From B3-G11 sp036985855 (lineage in GTDB: Bacteria > Actinomycetota > Acidimicrobiia > Spongiisociales > UBA5794): a stretch of DNA of 64,000 nucleotides. This document shows positions 57,879 to 64,000 of this stretch, one piece after another. The position numbers and the translations under genes were made by a program. Below the pieces are notes generated by a model. That model saw nothing but the letters and a program-made list of their open reading frames with translations, made no database searches and was not told the DNA's origin. The stretch is from contig BTQL01000002.1 of NCBI GenBank assembly GCA_036985855.1, positions 35,836 through 99,835 on the forward strand, written 5' to 3'. How positions within the stretch are numbered: position 1 is the stretch's first letter; every line of letters begins with the position of its first letter.

Positions 57879-57929
57879 TTGACGGGTAAGGCGCAAAGCG
57901 CTACAGTTCTGTATCAAGAACAAGGTTCT
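57879..57929 (+). promoter_or_regulatory. Promoter with overlapping operator upstream of the split phosphotransferase
   Basis: TTGACG (57879-57884), 17-base spacer, TACAGT (57902-57907). Just beyond the predicted start lies AGAACAAGGTTCT (57917-57929), a 5-3-5 palindrome that a repressor could bind. It would drive the genes from 58091 with a leader of about 175 bases in which I see no further clear structure. Confidence 0.55.
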
Positions 57930-58090
57930 ATGACACGAACATATCAGTTTTCCTGGCCATCCTGCATCATGGTCTGCATTCAATCCCCGGCGCGGCGATC
58001 GGTTCTGCGCCAGAGCTGGGTGACTCGCCTGGCGACCCGGGAGGACGGATTTCTCGCGGTACCGGGCCTCCGCGCCGCGGTGCGCCGCCC

Positions 58091-59221
58091 ATGAGCAACG
58101 AGCTGATCGTCTGGTTCGATGACTGCGATCTCGTCGACAAGCCGCGTGTCGGTGGGAAGAATGCAAGCCTTGGCGAGATGGTCGGTGCGGGACTCCCGGT
58201 CCCGCCCGGACTAGCGGTTACGACGGACGCGTACGAGACGCTGCGTAGCAATTCCGATTTGGCGACGAACGTCCGTGCGCGGCTTGCGGAGGTCGACCAC
58301 GGCGATGCCGTAGGCTTGAGATCGACATCGGAGCAGATCCGGTCCGCGATTGAGGCCGTCGCAATCGACCCGTTTGTGGAGGAGGCCGTACGTGAAGCGT
58401 ACGGCGAGCTGTCGAGGCGATGCAACCAGGAGAACGTGCCGGTGGCAGTGCGCTCGAGCTGCACTGCCGAAGACCTGGTGGATGCCAGCTTCGCCGGTCA
58501 GCAAGATACCTTCTTGTGGGTCACCGGCACCGAAAATGTATTGAACGCCATGCGCCGGTGTTGGTCGTCGGTGTTCACCGACCGAGCGATTTCGTACCGG
58601 CACGAGATTGGCTACGACCACGAGGTCATCGCCATGAGCGTCGGGATCCAGCAGATGGTCGATCCAACGGCCGCCGGGGTGGCGTTCACCCTTAATCCCA
58701 CAGACGGCGACCGATCCCAGATCGCCATCGAGGCGAGTTTCGGCTTGGGTGAGGCGGTCGTGTCGGGCGAGGTTACCCCAGACAACTTCCTGGTCGACAA
58801 GGTCCTCCTCGAGATCCATCACCGGACCATCTCACCCAAGCATGTTGAACTCGTGCGCTTGGAAGACGAATCCGGGGTGGTGTGGCGTGACGTCGAGCCG
58901 GAGCGGCAGGGTCAGCCATCGGTGAGCGACGCTGAGTTGCTTGGCGTGGCGCGCATGGCCAAGGCGGTTGAGCAGCACTTCGGATCCCCGCAGGATATTG
59001 AGTGGGCCATCGATCGGCATCTGCCCGAAGGGCACAACGTCGTGTTGCTGCAAAGTCGACCGGAGACGGTGTGGAGCCGTAGGCCGCGGCGCATCGTTTC
59101 GAAGCCAAAATCCGATTTCATGGATGGGATCGTGTCAACGCTCCTATCCCCCGTGCATACGAGAGGAAAGGGTGCTGTATCGACCGAGAGCGGAGACGGT
59201 CGCCGGGAAGCGAGAGATTAG
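58091..59221 (+). CDS. ATP-binding half of a PEP-synthase-like phosphotransferase (PpsB-like)
   Basis: This 376-residue protein corresponds to the N-terminal ATP-grasp part of PEP synthase/PPDK: VGGKNASLGEMVGAGLPVPPG, then VAVRSSCTAEDLVDASFAGQ, GVAFTLNPTDGDRSQIAIEA, FGLGEAVVSGEVTPDNF and DIEWAIDRH/VVLLQSRPET. It stops after the nucleotide domain, so it needs a separate phosphohistidine partner, which is the next gene 35 bases on. The split and the sizes (about 41 and 67 kDa) match phenylphosphate synthase subunits of anaerobic phenol degraders. The substrate is unproven; a split gluconeogenic PEP synthase is less likely because the partner lacks the PEP-binding TIM barrel signature. Confidence 0.85.
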   Translation: MSNELIVWFDDCDLVDKPRVGGKNASLGEMVGAGLPVPPGLAVTTDAYETLRSNSDLATNVRARLAEVDHGDAVGLRSTSEQIRSAIEAVAIDPFVEEAVREAYGELSRRCNQENVPVAVRSSCTAEDLVDASFAGQQDTFLWVTGTENVLNAMRRCWSSVFTDRAISYRHEIGYDHEVIAMSVGIQQMVDPTAAGVAFTLNPTDGDRSQIAIEASFGLGEAVVSGEVTPDNFLVDKVLLEIHHRTISPKHVELVRLEDESGVVWRDVEPERQGQPSVSDAELLGVARMAKAVEQHFGSPQDIEWAIDRHLPEGHNVVLLQSRPETVWSRRPRRIVSKPKSDFMDGIVSTLLSPVHTRGKGAVSTESGDGRREARD

Positions 59222-59256
59222 AAGTCCGAAGGGATCAACGTCGAGGAGAAGCAAAG

Positions 59257-61041
59257 ATGGCCGAACGATTTCCAAGCCCGTTTGATGCTGAGGTGCCTGT
59301 AGGCGCCGAGGGATGGGAGGGCCTCTACACGTACTCACTTCCGTTCTCAGATGACCGGCGCGACTACGAAGATGCGACATTCTGGTTCCAAGACAGCGTC
59401 CATTGGGCAGATCCGCTGACTCCATGGGATGCGACGTGGTATGAGTACGCGATAGCGTCGTTGTCGCAGTACAACACTCGGCACTATCTGATCCCGCCAG
59501 CACTTGGTATCGACTACAGGGTGCTCAACGGGTACGCATACTTGTCCCCCGTTCCGGTACTCGATCCCGCCGAGATCGAGGCACGGGTTCCGCAGTTCAT
59601 GGAACGAGCGGGGTTCTATTTCATGAATTGGGATGACCTCTACGACAAGTGGCTCACGAAGATAAAGGCGCTGATCGCCGAGATGGAGACTCTCAGCTTC
59701 GAGCCGTTGCCGGAAAAAGAAGCCATGGAGGTCATCACCGAGGGTCGCGGTACGGGTTCCAGTCTGGCCATGCAGGAGACCTACCGAAAGCTGCTGAATC
59801 TCGGCCTGAAGCTGTGGCAGCACCATTTCGAGTTCCTCAACCTCGGCTATGCCGCCTATCTGGACTTTTTCGGGTTCTGCAAGGAGGCTTTCCCGAACAT
59901 CCCGGACCTGGCGATCGCCAAGATGGTGGCGGGTGTCGACGTAGACCTGTTCCGTCCCGACGATGAGCTGAAGGTTCTGGCCAAGATCGTTGTTGACGAC
60001 GGCCTCGAAGAGAAGCTCGCCGGCGGTTTGGGTGCACTCGATGGCACATCGTTCATGGATCACTGGAACTCGGTCAAGGATCCGTGGTTCAACTTCTCGG
60101 CGGGTACCGGTTGGTATCACACAGACAAGATCTGGATCGAGCATCCCGAGATTCCGCTCGAGTTCATTGCCGGCTATGTCGAGCGCATCAAAGCGGGTGA
60201 GGACATTGCGCGTCCCACGGCCGAGGTCCGCAAGGAGCGGGATCGAATCGTGGACGAGTACACCCAGTTGCTTGGTTCCGACGAGGACAGAGAAGCGTTC
60301 CAGGGCAAGCTTGGATTGGCCAGGGTCGTCTTCCCTTACGTAGAAAACCACAACTTCTACGTCGAGCACTGGAGCCATTCGGTCATGTTCCGCAAAATGA
60401 AAGAACTCGGCGACGTGTTCGTGAAGGACGGCTTCTTCGCGGATCGCAACGATGTGTTCTACATGAAGCGTGACGAGGTCAACGAGGCACTGTGGGACAT
60501 GTGCTCGGCGTGGTCGGTAGGAGCCGGAGCACGTGGTCCCGTGTACTGGCCGCGTGAGATTGATCGGCGGAAGGGAATTCTGACGGCGCTCAAAGGATGG
60601 ACACCGCCACCTGCGCTCGGCGAACCGCCCGAAGTCGTTACCGAGCCGTTCACGATCATGCTTTGGGGCATCACGTCTGATTCGATTTCGATGTGGCTCG
60701 GCGCCGGGGAGGGCGACGGTGCTGACCTCCACGGGTTCGCCGCATCGCCCGGTGTTTTCGAGGGCCCCGCCCGCGTGATTCAGTCGGCCGACGAGATCGG
60801 GCTGCTCCAAGAAGGTGAGATCCTGGTTGCGTCCATCACGTCCCCCAGTTGGGCCCCTGTGTTCGGCAAGATCGGGGCTGCAGTCACCGACATCGGTGGG
60901 ATGATGTCCCATGCCGCGATCGTGTGTAGGGAATATGGGCTCCCTGCGGTTACCGGTACGGCGTTCGGTACTCGAGACATCGAGACCGGCACCCGAATTC
61001 GCGTGGATGGGAGTTCAGGTAAGGTCACTTTCCTCGACTGA
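59257..61041 (+). CDS. Phosphohistidine-domain half of a PEP-synthase-like phosphotransferase (PpsA-like)
   Basis: This 594-residue protein has an N-terminal region of about 470 residues without familiar enzyme motifs (rich in Trp/Tyr: WYEYAIASLSQYNTRHYL, YFMNWDDLYDKWLTKIK, VENHNFYVEHWSHSVMFRKM), likely the acceptor-binding part, and a C-terminal swivelling domain with TSPSWAPVFGKIGAAVTDIG, then GMMSHAAIVCREYGLPAVTG, in which His552 is the phosphoryl carrier. Phenylphosphate synthase subunit 1 is about 612 residues with its His near 569, a close match in layout. GAGGAGA precedes the ATG. No CBS-domain third subunit is present. The acceptor is inferred to be a hydroxylated compound, possibly aromatic or alicyclic. 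Confidence 0.85.
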   Translation: MAERFPSPFDAEVPVGAEGWEGLYTYSLPFSDDRRDYEDATFWFQDSVHWADPLTPWDATWYEYAIASLSQYNTRHYLIPPALGIDYRVLNGYAYLSPVPVLDPAEIEARVPQFMERAGFYFMNWDDLYDKWLTKIKALIAEMETLSFEPLPEKEAMEVITEGRGTGSSLAMQETYRKLLNLGLKLWQHHFEFLNLGYAAYLDFFGFCKEAFPNIPDLAIAKMVAGVDVDLFRPDDELKVLAKIVVDDGLEEKLAGGLGALDGTSFMDHWNSVKDPWFNFSAGTGWYHTDKIWIEHPEIPLEFIAGYVERIKAGEDIARPTAEVRKERDRIVDEYTQLLGSDEDREAFQGKLGLARVVFPYVENHNFYVEHWSHSVMFRKMKELGDVFVKDGFFADRNDVFYMKRDEVNEALWDMCSAWSVGAGARGPVYWPREIDRRKGILTALKGWTPPPALGEPPEVVTEPFTIMLWGITSDSISMWLGAGEGDGADLHGFAASPGVFEGPARVIQSADEIGLLQEGEILVASITSPSWAPVFGKIGAAVTDIGGMMSHAAIVCREYGLPAVTGTAFGTRDIETGTRIRVDGSSGKVTFLD

Positions 61042-61054
61042 TGTAGCCGGCTTC

Positions 61055-61082
61055 CAGACACCGGCTGTCACGCCGGTGTCTG
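61055..61082. terminator. Hairpin between convergent operons
   Basis: CAGACACCGGC and GCCGGTGTCTG are exact reverse complements of 11 bases around a 6-base loop. It lies 13 bases after the rightward phosphotransferase gene and 70 bases before the end of the leftward SDR gene, so it can serve both transcripts. A T-run is lacking. Confidence 0.6.
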
Positions 61083-61152
61083 GTCGAAGGCGATCTCCTA
61101 CCCAGACGTCTGAGTCGAGGGCGTCGGTGGCCTGCGACGGTCCGCCGCACCC

Positions 61153-61914
61153 TCAGTGCAACTGCCTGCCACCATCTACGACGATCGTCTGCCCGGTGAG
61201 GAACTCACTGTCAGGGGACGCGAGGAACAGCACTGTGCCCAGCACATCCCCTGGTTTCTCAGCTCGCTTGATCGCGCCCCGCTCGACACCGTAGTGTTCG
61301 GCATCCTCGATGAGGGCACGGCTCGCCTCGGTCATCGTGAAACCGGGCGCCACCGCGTTGACGGTGATGCCATGGATCCCGACTTCTCTCGCCAGCGCCC
61401 GGGTCAGACCGATGACGCCCCCTTTGGAGGACACATAGTGGGCCCAGTTCGGGGATCCGCTGAAGAACACCGCAGAAGCAATGTTCACGATGCGTCCGTG
61501 GTGCTGGTCTCGCATGGCAGGGAACACGGCACGGGCGCACAGCCACGGGCCCCTCAGGTTCACGCCGAGCACACGGTCCCATTCCTCGACCGAGATGTCC
61601 ATGAAGGGCATACGCTTCAGCCCGCCGTATATCGCAGCATTGTTCACCAGGATGTCGACCCGGCCGAAGTGCCGAAGGGTGGCTTCGGTCATCTCCTGGA
61701 CGGATTGTTCGTCGGCAACATCAACGGAGAGCGCCAATGCGCTTGCATCTCGACCGGCAATCATTTCGACCGTTTCCCTGGCACCTTCGACGTCCAGGTC
61801 GGCGGCAACGACGGTTGCGCCTGCGCCTGCGACGCCAACGCTGATCACCCTCCCGAGTCCGCGGGCCGCTCCGGTCACGATAGCGACTCGCCCATCGAGG
61901 GGTGGACGAGTCAT
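61153..61914 (-). CDS. Short-chain dehydrogenase/reductase (FabG-like)
   Basis: This 253-residue classical SDR has the cofactor loop VTGAARGLGRVISVG, NNAAIYG (NNAG-type), the catalytic Ser in IVNIASAVFFSG, the YVSSK pair (Tyr/Lys) and the end TGQTIVVDGGRQL. It oxidises or reduces an alcohol/ketone with NAD(P). Last gene of the leftward ALDH-HD-SDR operon (overlap of four bases with the HD gene). With the ALDH it could carry an alcohol to an acid. Confidence 0.93.
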   Translation of the reverse strand: MTRPPLDGRVAIVTGAARGLGRVISVGVAGAGATVVAADLDVEGARETVEMIAGRDASALALSVDVADEQSVQEMTEATLRHFGRVDILVNNAAIYGGLKRMPFMDISVEEWDRVLGVNLRGPWLCARAVFPAMRDQHHGRIVNIASAVFFSGSPNWAHYVSSKGGVIGLTRALAREVGIHGITVNAVAPGFTMTEASRALIEDAEHYGVERGAIKRAEKPGDVLGTVLFLASPDSEFLTGQTIVVDGGRQLH

Positions 61915-62525
61915 GCGGTCTCGTTCCGCTGTAGCTCGGGTTCGCCCTCACGCATCGTCCGCTCGAGGGTCTGGTGCGCAAGGTGACGCGCTTGGTCGGT
62001 GAACATCCACCCATCGATGCGGTGTCCGAGCCACTCGACATGCTCGCGCCACGGGATGGCGAAGCGATCGCAGTCGATCTCGGTCGCCGTGCCGGTGAAG
62101 CGCCAGAGCTTATCGGCGTCCTTGACGAGCTTGTCATTGAGTGAGAGGGCCACGGAGCGCGTATCGTGGCCGTCGATGATCGTGACGATTTCGTCACAGA
62201 CGGAGGTGAAATCGTCGAGTGCTGCCAGGATCTGTTTCGCGAGACGGCCACCCTCGATCTCGTGCTTACGCTGGAGGTCCGGTCTTGTCATGTTCGGCCC
62301 GAACGCCAAGAGCTGCAACTCCTCCGGTATCAGCTTCCAGCCAATGTCGTGCAGGATAATCGCCGGAAGAACGACTCGCTCGTTGGCCTCCGGATATGAC
62401 GACAGGAGGAGACGAGCGAATCGGAACGAAATCTGCACGTGAATATCGTTGTGCCGCGTGTCGAGATACGGCAGGGCGCCTTCATAGACAGGTGCGTAGT
62501 CACCAAATGCCTCCGGTGTTTGCAT
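61911..62525 (-). CDS. HD-domain phosphohydrolase-like protein
   Basis: This 204-residue protein has the metal-binding HD-type residues: RHNDIHVQISFRFA, LPAIILHDIGWKL (the HD doublet), KHEIEGGRLAKQIL, IIDGHDTRSVAL and LVKDADKLWRF. The family hydrolyses phosphate esters and nucleotides; single-domain HD proteins act on nucleotides or small phosphorylated metabolites. In this context it might remove the phosphate placed by the phosphotransferase (58091-61041) or act on a nucleotide signal; neither is shown. It lies between ALDH and SDR in a tight operon. Confidence 0.85.
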   Translation of the reverse strand: MQTPEAFGDYAPVYEGALPYLDTRHNDIHVQISFRFARLLLSSYPEANERVVLPAIILHDIGWKLIPEELQLLAFGPNMTRPDLQRKHEIEGGRLAKQILAALDDFTSVCDEIVTIIDGHDTRSVALSLNDKLVKDADKLWRFTGTATEIDCDRFAIPWREHVEWLGHRIDGWMFTDQARHLAHQTLERTMREGEPELQRNETA

Positions 62526-62547
62526 TCTGCCGCTCCTTACGGTTGGC

Positions 62548-63861
62548 TCAGGTCGTGAGATAGATCGTCTTCAGTTCCAGGTACTCGTCCAATCCAAATC
62601 GTGATTTCTCACGACCCAGGCCGCTCTCCTTATAACCTCCGAAGGGAACGAGGTTGTAGGTCCGGTGGATCCCATTTACCCACACGGTTCCTGCCTCGCA
62701 TTCGTCGGCGAGCCGCAACGCACGGGCGACGTCGCCACAGTATATGTAGGCGGCCAGCCCGTAACGCGAGTCGTTGGCGAGTCGGATCGCCTCGTCGAGG
62801 TCACCCACGGGCATGATCCCGACGACGGGGCCGAACGTCTCCTCCCGCATGACCGTCATCGAATGATCGGTGGCGGAGAGTACGGTCGGTGGCATGAAGT
62901 AGCCACCTTCGTAGCCGTCGCCGACGAGACGTTTCCCTCCTTGGAGGAGGTGCGCGCCCTTTGCGACGGCGTCGTCCACCTGGGCGAGGCTCTTGGCGTA
63001 CGTGGCCTCGTCGGCCAGCGGCCCCACCTGGGTTTTCGGATCGAAGCCGTTGCCGACCCGCAACCCGGCTGCAGCCCCAGCGAACCGGGCACAGAACGCG
63101 TCGTAGATGTTCTCGCCCACATAGATCCGGCTGACCCGGTAGCAGAACTGGCCGGTGTTGGCGTAGGCCCGTGACACGAGCGCGGGAATCGCCCGTGTGA
63201 TGTCCGCATCGTCGGAGACGATGGCAGGACTCTGACCTCCAAGCTCGAGGGTCAATCGCTTCAGCGTCCCCGTGACCGCTACCGCGATCGCTTTACCCGT
63301 CTCGGTACCTCCGGTGAAGCTCACCTTCCGGGGGATGGGGTGCTCGATGAGGGCACGACCTGCTTCGCTCCCGCTTCCCGTGATGATGTTCAGTACCCCC
63401 GGCGGGAATCCGGCGTCCTCGAACACCTCGGCGAGCATCAGGGTGCTCAGCGGAGTCAGCGACGAGGGCTTGGCGACAACGGTACATCCGGTCGCCAGTG
63501 CAGGGCCGAGTTTCATCGATAGCAAGGTGATCGGATAGTTGAAGGGGGCGATGGCAGCAACGACACCGACCGGCTCCTTGACCACCATGACACGCTCGTT
63601 GGAGAGATTCATCAACGGGATCTCCCCGCGCAGTCGCAGGCCCTCTTCAGCGAAGTAGTCGAGCATGTCTGCGGTTCGCTCGATTTCTCGTCGTGACCCA
63701 CCGATGGGACGCCCCAGCTCCGAGGTCAGCATGTCGGCCAAGGCGTCTCTGGCATTTCGGAGACCCGCCGCGGCGGTGTGCAGGAGCCCGGCGCGTTCTG
63801 TCGCAGGTACCCGTCGCCACGAGGAGAAGGCCGTTGCGGCCGCATCACAAGCCTTGCTCAC
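62548..63861 (-). CDS. Aldehyde dehydrogenase (NAD-dependent), N-terminus without canonical start
   Basis: This ALDH has the fold signature APFNYPITLLSMKLGPALA, VAKPSSLTPLSTLMLAEVFE, the glutamate in LTLELGGQSPAIV, the catalytic Cys in NTGQFCYRV and the end PFGGYKESGLGREKSRFGL. The listed start is the first GTG (63861; 437 residues). Family-like sequence (SITDPATNEPIGSVPNASA) continues 31 codons upstream to a TAA at 63955-63957 with no ATG, GTG or TTG, so the true start is unclear: ATT/CTG initiation, a nonsense change or an error. It leads the ALDH-HD-SDR operon. The substrate is unknown. Confidence 0.88.
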   Translation of the reverse strand: MSKACDAAATAFSSWRRVPATERAGLLHTAAAGLRNARDALADMLTSELGRPIGGSRREIERTADMLDYFAEEGLRLRGEIPLMNLSNERVMVVKEPVGVVAAIAPFNYPITLLSMKLGPALATGCTVVAKPSSLTPLSTLMLAEVFEDAGFPPGVLNIITGSGSEAGRALIEHPIPRKVSFTGGTETGKAIAVAVTGTLKRLTLELGGQSPAIVSDDADITRAIPALVSRAYANTGQFCYRVSRIYVGENIYDAFCARFAGAAAGLRVGNGFDPKTQVGPLADEATYAKSLAQVDDAVAKGAHLLQGGKRLVGDGYEGGYFMPPTVLSATDHSMTVMREETFGPVVGIMPVGDLDEAIRLANDSRYGLAAYIYCGDVARALRLADECEAGTVWVNGIHRTYNLVPFGGYKESGLGREKSRFGLDEYLELKTIYLTT

Positions 63862-64000
63862 GTCTTGTGCCGATGCGTTCGGAACCGAGCCGATGGGTTC
63901 GTTCGTGGCCGGATCGGTTATCGATGGCAGTACGATCGGGCCAATTACGGCGAGTTAAATTGGGGTGAATACAGTTGATGTTGGTGCACCGTCTCTCGCC

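Noticed and set aside
59347..60912. A 521-codon antisense ORF opposite the PpsA-like gene
   Set aside because: The forward frame has a clear phosphohistidine domain and ribosome site; the antisense translation shows no motifs.

Overview
The window looks like a chromosome segment of an actinobacterium (Actinomycetota) with moderately high G+C, possibly an Acidimicrobiia-like lineage; that class-level placement is inference. The evidence is gene order and family type. There is an ftsH-folP-folK-DUF2520-panC-coaX-lysS block with clpC nearby, a carD-ispD-ispF-cysS-rlmB block with radA-disA just upstream, a DUF2342-type metalloprotease next to tilS and hpt, a SigH/SigR-type sigma factor with a zinc (ZAS) anti-sigma partner, and an LppM-like lipoprotein.

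Layout. 0-9.4 kb: end of a TrkH potassium transporter, a two-headed histidine phosphatase, a PimB-like mannosyltransferase, topA, tmk, holB, an acyltransferase and threonine synthase. 9.4-15.8 kb: tRNA-Thr(CGT), a lipoprotein gene broken by an amber codon, two divergent paralogous Ig-like surface proteins around an ECF sigma gene with tandem palindromes between them, a SigR/RsrA-type pair, and an AbiEi/DUF559 gene bracketed by inverted copies of a dispersed palindromic repeat. 15.9-27.8 kb: the metalloprotease-tilS-hpt-ftsH-fol-pan-coaX-lysS run, in which a phosphatase-fold-like protein sits in the usual folB slot, FolK is fused to a thioesterase-like domain, and panD is absent. 27.9-40.1 kb: a septum-formation-type lipoprotein, polyprenyl diphosphate synthase, clpC, a complete BMP-family nucleoside-type ABC importer and two membrane proteins. 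40.1-50.8 kb: radA, disA (altered active-site motifs), a CarD regulator with a long lysine/alanine tail, ispD, ispF, a GDPD-type phosphodiesterase, cysS, rlmB, tRNA-Thr(TGT), an AI-2E-type permease, a CvpA-CAP fusion and an LppM-like lipoprotein. 50.8-64 kb is accessory: a TipA-like MerR regulator, a repeat-rich membrane protein, hotdog, NifX-like and OsmC proteins, a methyltransferase that appears to contain selenocysteine, an integrase remnant, UbiX, a split PEP-synthase-like phosphotransferase, and a leftward ALDH-HD-SDR operon.

The two most interesting places are these. (1) 54576-55376: an in-frame UGA falls inside a methyltransferase ORF, at a position I recall as Cys in relatives. It is followed by a hairpin meeting the bacterial SECIS rules as I know them, then 64 more in-frame codons ending at a terminator hairpin. 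(2) 57284-63954: UbiX, a 376-residue ATP-binding half and a 594-residue phosphohistidine half laid out like the two catalytic subunits of phenylphosphate synthase, converging on an ALDH-HD-SDR operon. This may be an uncharacterised pathway that activates a hydroxylated substrate by phosphorylation. A third structural signal is a dispersed hairpin repeat of about 50 bp, with five full copies in 64 kb, all intergenic.

All family assignments are from reading the sequence; no database search was run.
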